Source: CAZTVF01 sp964616985
Lineage (GTDB): Bacteria > Planctomycetota > Phycisphaerae > SM23-33
Direction of reading: 5' to 3'
Assembly: GCA_964616985.1 (NCBI GenBank)
Contig: CAZTVF010000034.1
Location: 1-44,752 of the forward strand
Length of the DNA: 44,752 bases
The notes beneath the pieces are model-generated. The model worked only from the letters and a program-made list of their open reading frames with translations. It had not been told where the DNA came from and searched no databases. Position 1 is the first letter of the stretch; each line of letters starts with the position of its first letter. Position numbers and translations under genes: made by a program. Below, piece after piece: positions 33,186 to 40,708 of this stretch.

Positions 33186-34160
33186 GAGTCGCTCGCGGGG
33201 GCTCAGGCATCGCGTCGAGGCCAGCAGCCCCTGGCCGTGCAGCACGTGCTGGATGCCCGCGATGCAGCCCGCGTAATCGTGTGCCACATCGAACAACGCC
33301 GCGTTGCAGTCCGTCACCCGCGCCGCCAGCGTCAGCAGGCCCTGATCGAGCGGCCCGCCCGCCAGCGACAAATCCCGCAGCCGCCGCTGCAGCGCCGCCG
33401 CCCGCTGCGTCCACACCGCCCAGTGACCCAGCAGCCCGCCGACGATCCGCACCTGCACAGCCGCCGGACCCACCTTCACCTCAAAGGGCGTGAGCAGGTC
33501 CATCACGATGTTGTCATCGTTGCCGGTGTACAGCGCCACCTTCGTGCGGCGGTGCGACTGGCACACGCCGCGCACCACGTCCAGTGTCTGGTAGCGATTG
33601 AAGGGCGCCATCTTCACGCCCACCACGCTGGGGATCTCGGCGAAGCGCCGCCAGAAGCCCTCGCTCAGCCGTCGCCCGCCCACCGCCGGTTGCAGGTAGA
33701 AGCCCATTAGCGGGATCGCCGCCCCCACCGCCTCGCAGTGACGGATCAACTCGTCGTCGTCCGCGTCGCCCAGGGCGGCCAGGCTCAAGAGCCCCGCGTG
33801 ATAGCCCAGCGAGGCCGCCAGCTTCGCCTCGCCCAGGGCCTGCTCGGTCCGGCCGCAGATGCCCGCGATGCGTACGAGCCTTGCCGCCCCGCCGCGTTCG
33901 ATCTCGTCGATCGCGTGGGCCGCACACTCCAGCACCGGGCGAAACAGGCCGAACTCGCTGTGGCGGATCTCGAACTGCGTCGTGTGCACGCCCACGGCCA
34001 AGCCGCCCGCGCCGGCGGCCGCGTAGTATCGCGTCAGGGCCCGCTGGCAGCGGAGGTCGAAGCGGCCGTCCTCGGTCAGGGCCAGCGGGTGGGCCGGAAT
34101 CGCCACGCCCTCGTGCAGCCGGTCCATCACCCATTGCGGCGGTTGCGGAAAATCACTCAT
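33084..34160 (-). CDS. Dihydrodipicolinate synthase/N-acetylneuraminate lyase family protein
   Basis: A 358-residue class I aldolase-fold protein. The Schiff-base lysine is K183 in VGVKMAPFNRYQ; other features are GVHTTQFEIRHSEF near 60 (the GTTGE-equivalent) and YTGNDDNIVMDLLTPF. It is too long and too divergent to be the cell's DapA, and the companion gene is an NAD-dependent epimerase/dehydratase, not a lysine gene. The two form a pair: the epimerase TGA ends 1 bp before this ATG. A sugar-acid or keto-acid aldolase or dehydratase role is likely. The start at 34160 is supported by GGGAAG upstream. Its last 102 bp overlap the convergent lipoprotein gene. Confidence 0.8.
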   Translation of the reverse strand: MSDFPQPPQWVMDRLHEGVAIPAHPLALTEDGRFDLRCQRALTRYYAAAGAGGLAVGVHTTQFEIRHSEFGLFRPVLECAAHAIDEIERGGAARLVRIAGICGRTEQALGEAKLAASLGYHAGLLSLAALGDADDDELIRHCEAVGAAIPLMGFYLQPAVGGRRLSEGFWRRFAEIPSVVGVKMAPFNRYQTLDVVRGVCQSHRRTKVALYTGNDDNIVMDLLTPFEVKVGPAAVQVRIVGGLLGHWAVWTQRAAALQRRLRDLSLAGGPLDQGLLTLAARVTDCNAALFDVAHDYAGCIAGIQHVLHGQGLLASTRCLSPRERLSPGQAEAIDRVRRDHGDLIDDDFVLTHRDEWLS

Positions 34161-34161
34161 G

Positions 34162-35211
34162 TCAGTACTTCCCATCTCTCGTCTGGAAATGCGTGGGCTT
34201 GCCCAGCAGCGGCCCGCCGCGAGAAACCCACCCGGCCGTCCAGCGGATGACCTGATCGATCGTCACCGCCGGCGGCCCCAGCAGGCGGTGCAGGCGGGTG
34301 GCGTCCGACAGCAGGGCCGTCGGCGATTCGGTGTTCCTGAACCGCACGTCGCGGCCCATCAACCCGCCCAGGCGAGTCGCCACGTCGCGAACGGCCAGCC
34401 TCTCGGCGCCGGTCATGTTCATCGCCAGCGGCGGATTGGCCGCGTGCTCCACCAGGCGCAGCGTCTGCGCGTTCACGTCGCCCTGCCAGATCGCGTTGAA
34501 ATACCCCATCGCCAGGTCGATCTCTTCCCCGGCGGCGATCTGCGTTGCCAGGTCCACCAGCACGCCGTAGCGCATCTCCACCGCGTAGTTCAGCCGCACC
34601 ATCGCCATGGCCGTGCCGTGAACCTGCGAGAAGTATTCAAAGACCCGCTCGCGGGCAACGCACGAGGCGGCATACTCGCCGGGCCCGTCCAGCGGCGACT
34701 GCTCCGGCGAGCCGGTGGAATCGGTCCCCACGAAGTTGTACACGCAGCCGGTGGAGAAGGCGACGATGCGGCTGCGGCGGTAGCGCCCGGCGACGACGGC
34801 CGGGGCGACGGTGTTGGCCGCCCACGTGGCCGCGGGGTTGTCGGTGGTGCCGAACTTCTGCCCGACGAGGTAGAAGACGTTGTCGGCGTTGGGGAGCTTG
34901 GCCGCGGCGCCGTCGGCGAGGAGGTCGCAAGGCACGACGGTCGCGCCCGCCTGCTCGGTCGCAGCCCGCGCGGCGGCGTAGGAGAAGCGGCTCATGGCGT
35001 AGATCGTGCCGCCGTAACCCGACGCCTCCTTGGCGCGGCAGGCCATGCGGATCAGTGAGGGGCCGATCTTGCCGCCCCCGCCGATGAACGCCGTGTCGCC
35101 TCGAAGCCGGGCGAACAGTTCGACCACTTCCTTCGGGGGGCGGCTGAGCAGTTCGTCCAGTTGCGATTCGTCGGCAATCACCGCCGGGAGGTTGGTTGAC
35201 GTTGGCCTCAT
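34162..35211 (-). CDS. NAD-dependent epimerase/dehydratase family protein
   Basis: A 349-residue extended-SDR-like protein. The glycine-rich NAD motif is atypical: FIGGGGKIGPSLIRMA rather than GxxGxxG. Later features are MSRFSYAAARAA (a cofactor-specificity strand region), NVFYLVGQKFGT, a serine region IVAFSTGCVYNF and YAASCVARERVFEYFS carrying the YxxxR/K-like active-site helix. The family acts on sugar nucleotides or related alcohols. It stands directly upstream of the DapA-family gene with a 1-bp gap, so both probably serve one catabolic or modifying pathway. The start at 35211 is placed by similarity of the N-terminus (AVIADESQLDELLSRP); a GTG at 35277 is a possible alternative. Confidence 0.8.
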   Translation of the reverse strand: MRPTSTNLPAVIADESQLDELLSRPPKEVVELFARLRGDTAFIGGGGKIGPSLIRMACRAKEASGYGGTIYAMSRFSYAAARAATEQAGATVVPCDLLADGAAAKLPNADNVFYLVGQKFGTTDNPAATWAANTVAPAVVAGRYRRSRIVAFSTGCVYNFVGTDSTGSPEQSPLDGPGEYAASCVARERVFEYFSQVHGTAMAMVRLNYAVEMRYGVLVDLATQIAAGEEIDLAMGYFNAIWQGDVNAQTLRLVEHAANPPLAMNMTGAERLAVRDVATRLGGLMGRDVRFRNTESPTALLSDATRLHRLLGPPAVTIDQVIRWTAGWVSRGGPLLGKPTHFQTRDGKY

Positions 35212-35324
35212 ACGACTATGTAAGCGGACGGGGGAGACGCCTGCAAGGAAAAGTCGCGGCCTCGCCGGCGACTCCACCGTCCTTTCGGGGCGCCGGGCGG
35301 GTTTAACCAGGCGAAGGAGCTTCT

Positions 35325-36164
35325 ATGCGAATTGCAGCAGCGATGATCATTCTGCTGGCCGCCCAGGCGGCGGTGCAGGCCCAGACGACCCAGCCGGCGG
35401 ACACGAAGGTGGTGATCGTGGAGCCCAACGCGCCGGTGGACAAGCACCACCAGCGGTTGGTCGACGCCGCCAGCAAGGGCCTGCCCGCGGGCTACAAGCT
35501 GAGGCTGGAGTACGTGCTGTCGCTGGACATGAACGTCGGCACGCAGATCCAGGTCATCCGCTCATGCTGCCCGGTCAACGCCGCCGGCAAGCTCGACGGG
35601 GAGATGAAGTTCTACGAGCTGCGCACGGGCGAGGTCTCGCGGCTGGTCACGTACAAGGACGACGTCCAGAACGGGCCGGAGAAGCAGTACAAGGCCGACG
35701 AGAATTCGCGGTTTCTCGTCAGCGAGACCCCGTGGGTGAATGGCAAGATCGAGGGCGTGAAGAAGACCTTCTACCCCAATGGCAACGTGATGTCCGAGAC
35801 GGGCTACAAGGCCTCGAAGCGCGACGGGCAGGCCAAGCGGTTTGACCTCGCCGGCCGCGTCGAGCAGGCCGTCGCCTACAAGGACGATAAGAAGAACGGC
35901 GTGCAGATCGACTACTACTCCATGAGGGGCAAGCCCCAGCGCGTCATTCCTTATCTCAATGGCCGGGCCGAGGGCGTCGTTCGCGAGTACTACGACAGCG
36001 GCCAGCTCAAGCGCGAGGCCGCGTACAAGAACGACCTCCCGCATGGCGTCGAGAAGAATTTCGACGAGCAAGGCACGCTCACCAAGACCCGCTACCTCCT
36101 GAAGAACACCGAGGTCACCAAGGAGCAGTACGAAGAATCGCTCAGGAATACCGGGGCGAAATGA
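35325..36164 (+). CDS. Secreted MORN-repeat (YwqK-like) protein
   Basis: A 279-residue exported protein. GAAGGAG precedes the ATG and a signal peptide ends near AVQAQ (residue 20). From about residue 85 onward it holds at least six MORN-type beta-hairpin repeats of the YwqK kind: LVTYKDDVQNGPEKQY, TGYKASKRDGQAKRF, VAYKDDKKNGVQIDYY, IPYLNGRAEGVVREYY and AAYKNDLPHGVEKNF. Such repeats form an elongated beta sheet. Similar proteins are called YwqK-family antitoxins, but a secreted form without a toxin neighbour is unlikely to be one. It is divergent from the epimerase gene. Role unknown. Confidence 0.8.
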   Translation: MRIAAAMIILLAAQAAVQAQTTQPADTKVVIVEPNAPVDKHHQRLVDAASKGLPAGYKLRLEYVLSLDMNVGTQIQVIRSCCPVNAAGKLDGEMKFYELRTGEVSRLVTYKDDVQNGPEKQYKADENSRFLVSETPWVNGKIEGVKKTFYPNGNVMSETGYKASKRDGQAKRFDLAGRVEQAVAYKDDKKNGVQIDYYSMRGKPQRVIPYLNGRAEGVVREYYDSGQLKREAAYKNDLPHGVEKNFDEQGTLTKTRYLLKNTEVTKEQYEESLRNTGAK

Positions 36165-36251
36165 CTTGGATCGCAGCGTAGGAAGAGCGATCGAGTTGGG
36201 AGCGTTTCTCACGGGCGTTCCATACAAGCGATATCAGAAGAACAGAAAGCC

Positions 36252-36274
36252 CATGGGTCACTAAAGTGACCATG
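36252..36274. repeat. 23-bp palindrome, copy 1, upstream of the glycyl radical enzyme
   Basis: A near-perfect palindrome with centre GGTCACT-AA-AGTGACC flanked by CAT and CATG. It stands 84 bp before the GTG start of the glycyl radical enzyme. A sister site with centre GGTCACT-TC-AGTGAACC lies at 40119-40141 on the other side of the enzyme/rhomboid pair. It could be an operator or a dispersed repeat. Confidence 0.55.
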
Positions 36275-36357
36275 CCTCAAACATCCTCGTCTTCCAAGAA
36301 CGCGCCCGTGTGGAATTCTGTCGCACTTCGCAGTAACATCCGCACGGAGACAATACC

Positions 36358-38499
36358 GTGACATGGTCGCCGGTCCAGCTTGATCTGCTCCGCCAGTGCG
36401 GCGAGGAGTTCGCGGCAGGCTTCTTTGAGGAGCCCTCGGCGCCGGCCGTGGTGCGGATGGCCCGCGGGCTGGCCTCGCACCTGCGCTGGACCCCGCTGCC
36501 GCCGTGGCGAGGCACGCAGCTCTATCCCGCCGATCGCGTCATCGGGGCCGAATCCTCCAGCTTCCTCGCCCAGCCCACGCAGGCTGTCCGCTTCCACTAC
36601 TCCTACAGCATGACGTTCGACCGCGCGCTGCTGGACCGCAAGATCGCGCAGGCCGCCGGCCCAGCCGCCGCCGCTCTGACGCAGCTGCGCGAGGCGATAC
36701 TGGCCTACCCCGCCTTCGTCCGCGGCTACACGCACAGCATTCCCAACTACCGGCGAATCCTCCGCCAGGGGCTGGGGTCCTATGCCACCCGCATCGACGC
36801 CGGCCGCGCCAAGGCCCTGGGCGAAGGCCAGCACCAGAAGTTGCCCTTCTACGACGCCATGCGGATCGTGCTCGATGCCTTCGCCCACCTGCACGCGCGA
36901 ACGGTGGATATGCTGTCGTCGCTCGCCGCGCCGGGCGACCAGCAGCCGCGGCTCGATGCCCTGGCCGCCGCCCTGCGCCGCGTGCCGTTCGCGCCCGCCC
37001 GCACGTTCTATGAGGCGATGGTCGCGGAGAACTTCGTCTTCTTCCTCGACGGCCCCGACAACCTGGGCCGCTTCGATCAGGACCTCATCGACTACTATCG
37101 CCGCAGCCTCCAACGGGGGGAGACGACCGAGGCGGAGGCGCTGTCGCTGATCGGCGAAGTGTGGCGGAACATGGACTGCAACACGGGGTGGAATGTCGCC
37201 ATCGGCGGCTCGAGCCCCGACGGCGGAGCGGGCGCCAACGAACTGACCCGCCTGTGCCTGGCGGCGGCGCAGGGGCGGCGGCGACCCAACCTCGCCCTTC
37301 GACTCCGCAACGATTCGCCGCAAGAAGTGTGGGACGAGGCCTTCGACACGCTCGCCACCGGCTGCGGCCTGCCGGCCCTGTACAGCGAGGAGAACTACCT
37401 CGCCGCCATCCGCGGGTGCGACCTGGGCGTGCGAGAAGAAGACATCCACGACTTCGCCTTCGGCGGCTGCACCGAACTGATGATCCACGGCAAGAGCAAC
37501 TGCGGATCGCTCGACGCGGATTTCAACATCGCGATGGTGCTGGACCGCGCCCTGGGGAAGCACCTGCCCGCCTGCGACGACTTCGACGACCTCCTCGCCC
37601 GCTTCAAGGCGGAGCTTCTGAGCGAGATCGAGGCGACGTGCACCCGCATCAGCGACGATCAGCGGGCCAAGGCAGCCCACCAGCCGCAAGTCATCCGCAG
37701 CCTGCTGATCGACGATTGCCTCGATGAAGGCGTCGAGTACAACGCCGGCGGCGCCCGCTACAACTGGAGCGTCGTCAACATCGCCGGCATCGGCAACGCC
37801 GCCGACAGCCTGCACGCACTGCGGGAGGTGGTGTACGAGAAGCGAGAGGCCTCGAACGCCCTGCTGCGCGAGGCGCTGGCGGCGAATTTCGACGGCCACG
37901 AGCCGCTGCGCCGCCGCCTGATGCAATGCGACCACTACGGCAACGGCCTGCCCCGCGTCGATGCCCTGGCCGCCGACGTCGCCGGCTTCGTCTTCGCTGA
38001 ATTCCTCGCGCGACGGCCATGGCGCGGCGGGCGATTCGTCCCCTCCTGCCTGATGTTCGTCACCTACGGCTGGCAGGGCGCGCCGGTGGGCGCCTTGCCC
38101 GACGGCCGCAGGAAGGGCGAGCCCATCGCCGACAGCGCCGGGGCCGTTCAAGGCCGCGACCGCAGCGGCCCCACTGCCTTGATTCGCTCGGCGACCACGA
38201 TCCCCCAGCACCTGGCCCCCGGCACGCTGGTGATCAACGCGAGGTTCTCCAAGGGCCTGCTGGCCGAGCCCGCCAGCCGGCGGAAGCTGCAGGACCTGAT
38301 CCGCGCCTATTTCCGCCTGGGGGGCATGCAGATACAGATCAACGCCGTCGATCAGGCCACGCTGCAGGCCGCCTATGAACGCCCCGCCGATTACGCGAAC
38401 CTCATCATCCGCATGGGCGGATACAGCGAATTCTGGGGGAATCTCGACGACACGCTGAGGCGGTCGATTCTCGAGCGGGTGGAGCACACGGCCGGGTGA
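36358..38499 (+). CDS. Glycyl radical enzyme (pyruvate formate-lyase family)
   Basis: A 713-residue radical enzyme of anaerobic metabolism. The active-site cysteine is C371 in FGGCTELMIHG, in the single-Cys plus following Glu arrangement (GCxE) of the lyase/dehydratase members rather than the Cys-Cys of true pyruvate formate-lyase. The glycyl radical site is G688 in RMGGYSEFW near the C-terminus, matching RVxGY. The substrate is unknown. The start is GTG 36358 with GGAG 9 bp upstream. No radical-SAM activase, which must install the radical, is found in the window. The gene ends 1 bp from the convergent rhomboid stop. If functional, the host lives at least partly without oxygen. Confidence 0.86.
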   Translation: MTWSPVQLDLLRQCGEEFAAGFFEEPSAPAVVRMARGLASHLRWTPLPPWRGTQLYPADRVIGAESSSFLAQPTQAVRFHYSYSMTFDRALLDRKIAQAAGPAAAALTQLREAILAYPAFVRGYTHSIPNYRRILRQGLGSYATRIDAGRAKALGEGQHQKLPFYDAMRIVLDAFAHLHARTVDMLSSLAAPGDQQPRLDALAAALRRVPFAPARTFYEAMVAENFVFFLDGPDNLGRFDQDLIDYYRRSLQRGETTEAEALSLIGEVWRNMDCNTGWNVAIGGSSPDGGAGANELTRLCLAAAQGRRRPNLALRLRNDSPQEVWDEAFDTLATGCGLPALYSEENYLAAIRGCDLGVREEDIHDFAFGGCTELMIHGKSNCGSLDADFNIAMVLDRALGKHLPACDDFDDLLARFKAELLSEIEATCTRISDDQRAKAAHQPQVIRSLLIDDCLDEGVEYNAGGARYNWSVVNIAGIGNAADSLHALREVVYEKREASNALLREALAANFDGHEPLRRRLMQCDHYGNGLPRVDALAADVAGFVFAEFLARRPWRGGRFVPSCLMFVTYGWQGAPVGALPDGRRKGEPIADSAGAVQGRDRSGPTALIRSATTIPQHLAPGTLVINARFSKGLLAEPASRRKLQDLIRAYFRLGGMQIQINAVDQATLQAAYERPADYANLIIRMGGYSEFWGNLDDTLRRSILERVEHTAG

Positions 38500-38500
38500 T

Positions 38501-39994
38501 TCAGGCAAGCTTGGGGGCCGCGAACTCCGCGGCGTTCTGGCGGATGCGGGCGGTGAGGGCGGCGGCGAGGCCGACGACGATTCCGCCCAGGTGCCCCAGG
38601 TACGAGACCTCGCTGAAGCCGTACACCTGCCACACTGTGCCCGCCAGCTGCACGATCACGAACAGGACCAACGCCCCGAACGCCGGCAGCCGCAGCCACG
38701 GGCCCACCACCACCAGCAGCCGCCACATGATGCCGATCCGCGCGTTGGGGAACATCACGCCGTAGTAGGCGATCACCGAGCTGATGCCCGCGCTGGCACC
38801 CACCAGCGGCAGGTCCGGCCGCGGGTCGCACAGCATGTGAAGCATCGCCCCGGCGACGTGGCCCAGCACCAGCATCAACAGGAACTTCATGCGGCCGAGG
38901 TTGTCCTCGACGTTTCGGCCGAAGATGACCAGGAAGTACATGTTTGCCACCAGGTGCCACACCGACACGTGCAGGGCGAAGCTGGTGAAGATCGTCATCA
39001 GGTTGTGCCGCCCCAGGCGGCTGGGGATGAAACCCCAGTCCGCAATGGCGGCGGCAAGCTGGCCCTGCATCATCAGCGACACGAACAGGATCGACATGCC
39101 GGCCGCCAGCAGGACGGTGAGCACCGGCGCGGTCTTGGGCTTGGGCTCGCCGGAGACGACGGGCAGGCCCATCGCGCCGGGCGCCCAATGCCAGGGCTCG
39201 TCGGGGGTCAGGCTGATGTCGGCCCGGCGGTCGAGCTGCTCGTTGCGGGCCCGCACGCGGTTCTCGCGCCCGGCCTCCTCGGCCTGGAGCTTGGCGAGGT
39301 TGGCCACGTGCTGCGACTCCGCCGATCGCTCGGCGCGTGGCGCGGCAGTGGCCCTCGGCGTCAGCGGCCTCATCTGCGGGCGGGCCTGCGAAGAGGCGGG
39401 CGCCGCCACCGGGCGGGCCGCAGGCTTGGGCGCAGGAGCAGGAGCGGGCCTGGCCGTGCTGGCGGCGGCGGGGTTGGTGTGCGATGCCGCGTACGCGCCG
39501 GCGGCCGATGCGGCGGGCTTGGCCGGCGCGGTCGAGACGGGTTTCGTCGCCGGCGGCACGTGCGCGGCCTGATCGCGAACTGCCGGGGAGGGCTTGAGGG
39601 GCGCCGGCGGCGAGGCCGGCCGGGCGGCGTGTGAGGCTGGCAGCGGAGGCGGCACAGCGGCGGCGGCCGGTCCGTGGCCGCACATCGCGTCGAACTCGCC
39701 ACGGTCCAGCCAGACTGCCTCGCAGGAGGTGCACACATCAACAGGGACGCTTCGGTGCGGGCCCTCGGCCTTCACGACGGCCATGGCGTTGTTGCAGCTG
39801 GGACACCGACGTCCGGTTCGCTGAAGCTGGGCCCGGGCGGAGCGGACGATATCGTCCACCAGCCTTGGGGACACGGCCTGCCGCACCAGCGAGAAGGGGA
39901 CGAGATTGCCGCCGCACTTCTTGCATGCGAAGAACGTGCCCTCGCGCGTCTTGGCGCGGTCGAGCCCGATTTGGCAGATGGGACAATTCAGCAT
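38501..39994 (-). CDS. Rhomboid intramembrane protease with N-terminal zinc fingers
   Basis: A 497-residue protein in three parts. Residues 1-110 hold two zinc-ribbon modules of the zf-TFIIB type (CPIC...CKKCGG and CPSC...CTSCEAVWLDRGEF). About 110-250 is a low-complexity Ala/Pro linker. The rest is a six-helix rhomboid core with catalytic Ser in LVGASAGISSVIAYY and His in VSYLGHLGGIVVG. The family cleaves membrane helices. HVSVWHLVANMYFLVIFG supplies the usual oxyanion-side helix. The ATG at 39994 is preferred over a GTG at 40006 because the first zinc ligands follow at once. Its substrate is not known, and it is convergent with the glycyl radical enzyme. Confidence 0.85.
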   Translation of the reverse strand: MLNCPICQIGLDRAKTREGTFFACKKCGGNLVPFSLVRQAVSPRLVDDIVRSARAQLQRTGRRCPSCNNAMAVVKAEGPHRSVPVDVCTSCEAVWLDRGEFDAMCGHGPAAAAVPPPLPASHAARPASPPAPLKPSPAVRDQAAHVPPATKPVSTAPAKPAASAAGAYAASHTNPAAASTARPAPAPAPKPAARPVAAPASSQARPQMRPLTPRATAAPRAERSAESQHVANLAKLQAEEAGRENRVRARNEQLDRRADISLTPDEPWHWAPGAMGLPVVSGEPKPKTAPVLTVLLAAGMSILFVSLMMQGQLAAAIADWGFIPSRLGRHNLMTIFTSFALHVSVWHLVANMYFLVIFGRNVEDNLGRMKFLLMLVLGHVAGAMLHMLCDPRPDLPLVGASAGISSVIAYYGVMFPNARIGIMWRLLVVVGPWLRLPAFGALVLFVIVQLAGTVWQVYGFSEVSYLGHLGGIVVGLAAALTARIRQNAAEFAAPKLA

Positions 39995-40084
39995 GGGTCT
40001 TCTCACCCCCGGCGACTCCAGCCGCCCTTCGTCGGGAGCGACACCATTAGAACATCGCCCACCTCGCTCCGCCAGAGTCTTGCG

Positions 40085-40300
40085 CCCAAACTCGTCTGGG
40101 TGTGAGAATACCCTCAGGCATGGTCACTTCAGTGAACCATGCACCACGAAGAATCCACGTACCCTCGACCGCCATCACCGATCAGGGATATGAGCGTCAG
40201 GAGACTCCGTGGTTGTTCTCTCACCCCCAAACAAGTTTGGAGGTGGCACCGCGTTGTACTCTGAATCGCTCTTATCCCAAATGAGTCTGGGGGCACCGCG
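40085..40300. repeat. Three copies of a CCAAAC..GTTTGG hairpin repeat
   Basis: Copy 1 at 40085-40100 (CCCAAACTCGTCTGGG), copy 2 at 40227-40240 with longer arms (CCAAACAAGTTTGG, extended by CACC and GGTG), and copy 3 at 40276-40291 (CCCAAATGAGTCTGGG). Copies 2 and 3 share the following GGCACCGCG. Copy 1 is in the opposite orientation, as shown by its TGTGAGAA flank, which is the complement of the TTCTCTCAC before copy 2. Their closeness to the arsR promoter may be accidental. Confidence 0.55.
40119..40141. repeat. 23-bp palindrome, copy 2
   Basis: An imperfect palindrome with centre GGTCACT-TC-AGTGAACC inside CAT...CATG, closely matching the site at 36252-36274. It lies about 125 bp upstream of the rhomboid start and 208 bp before the ArsR promoter's ATG. 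Confidence 0.55.
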
Positions 40301-40312
40301 TCTGGAATTTAC

Positions 40313-40341
40313 TTGATATATCGTGACCTTCCGACTATTCT
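40313..40341 (+). promoter_or_regulatory. Sigma-70-type promoter giving a leaderless arsR transcript
   Basis: TTGATA at 40313-40318 and TATTCT at 40336-40341 are separated by exactly 17 bp, close to the consensus. The ATG at 40349 begins 7 bp after the -10 box, so transcription should start at or next to the A of the start codon. No ribosome site is present in that space. The palindrome GATATATC (40315-40322) overlaps the -35 box and is a candidate operator for the ArsR protein itself. Confidence 0.7.
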
Positions 40342-40348
40342 ATCTGTC

Positions 40349-40705
40349 ATGGACAACATGAACCTGCTCCCGATGGACTTCCTGACCGGTGCGGCCGAGT
40401 GCCTCAAGGTCATGGCCCACCCCGCCCGCCTGCGGATGGTGGAGATCCTCATGCAGGGCGAGTTCCCCGTGCACCACATCGCCCGTTTGTGCGACCTGCC
40501 CCCCGCGCAGGCCTGCGAGCACCTGCGGCTGATGAAGTCGCACGGGCTGCTGGCCAGCACCCGCCGCGGCCAGGTCGTGCATTACCGCATCGCCACCCCC
40601 CACCTGCCGGGCCTGCTGGCATGCCTGCGGCAGAACTGCCCCCTCGAGGCGACCCCGCCCGAACCCAAACCCCGCGCGCGTGCAGCGCGCATCCGGAAAG
40701 GTTGA
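40349..40705 (+). CDS. ArsR/SmtB-family transcriptional regulator
   Basis: A 118-residue winged-helix repressor. The pattern LKVMAHPARLRMVEIL, then IARLCDLPPAQACEHLRLMKSHGLLASTRRGQVVHYRI, is standard for ArsR. Four cysteines are present: C48 at the start of the recognition helix region, C56 in it, C92 and C97 in the C-terminal helix. The usual ELCVC metal site is missing. Thiol pairs joining these two regions are used by persulfide sensors such as BigR/SqrR, and the next gene, 3 bp away, is a sulfur-relay protein, so sensing of reactive sulfur is a fair hypothesis. The ATG is set by the promoter, which predicts a leaderless mRNA. Confidence 0.88.
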   Translation: MDNMNLLPMDFLTGAAECLKVMAHPARLRMVEILMQGEFPVHHIARLCDLPPAQACEHLRLMKSHGLLASTRRGQVVHYRIATPHLPGLLACLRQNCPLEATPPEPKPRARAARIRKG

Positions 40706-40708
40706 ACC

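Larger units (their letters stand above)
40007..40348. other. Divergent intergenic region with repeats and the arsR promoter
   Basis: This 342-bp gap lies between the start of the rhomboid gene and the start of the ArsR gene. It contains three hairpin repeats (40085-40300), the second 23-bp palindrome (40119-40141) and a clear promoter (40313-40341), each listed separately. No gene is seen. Confidence 0.6.

Noticed and set aside
36277..38508. 743-codon open frame on the minus strand opposite the glycyl radical enzyme
   Set aside because: It is exactly antisense to a gene with clear catalytic motifs, has no recognisable domain, and long antisense frames are expected at this GC content.
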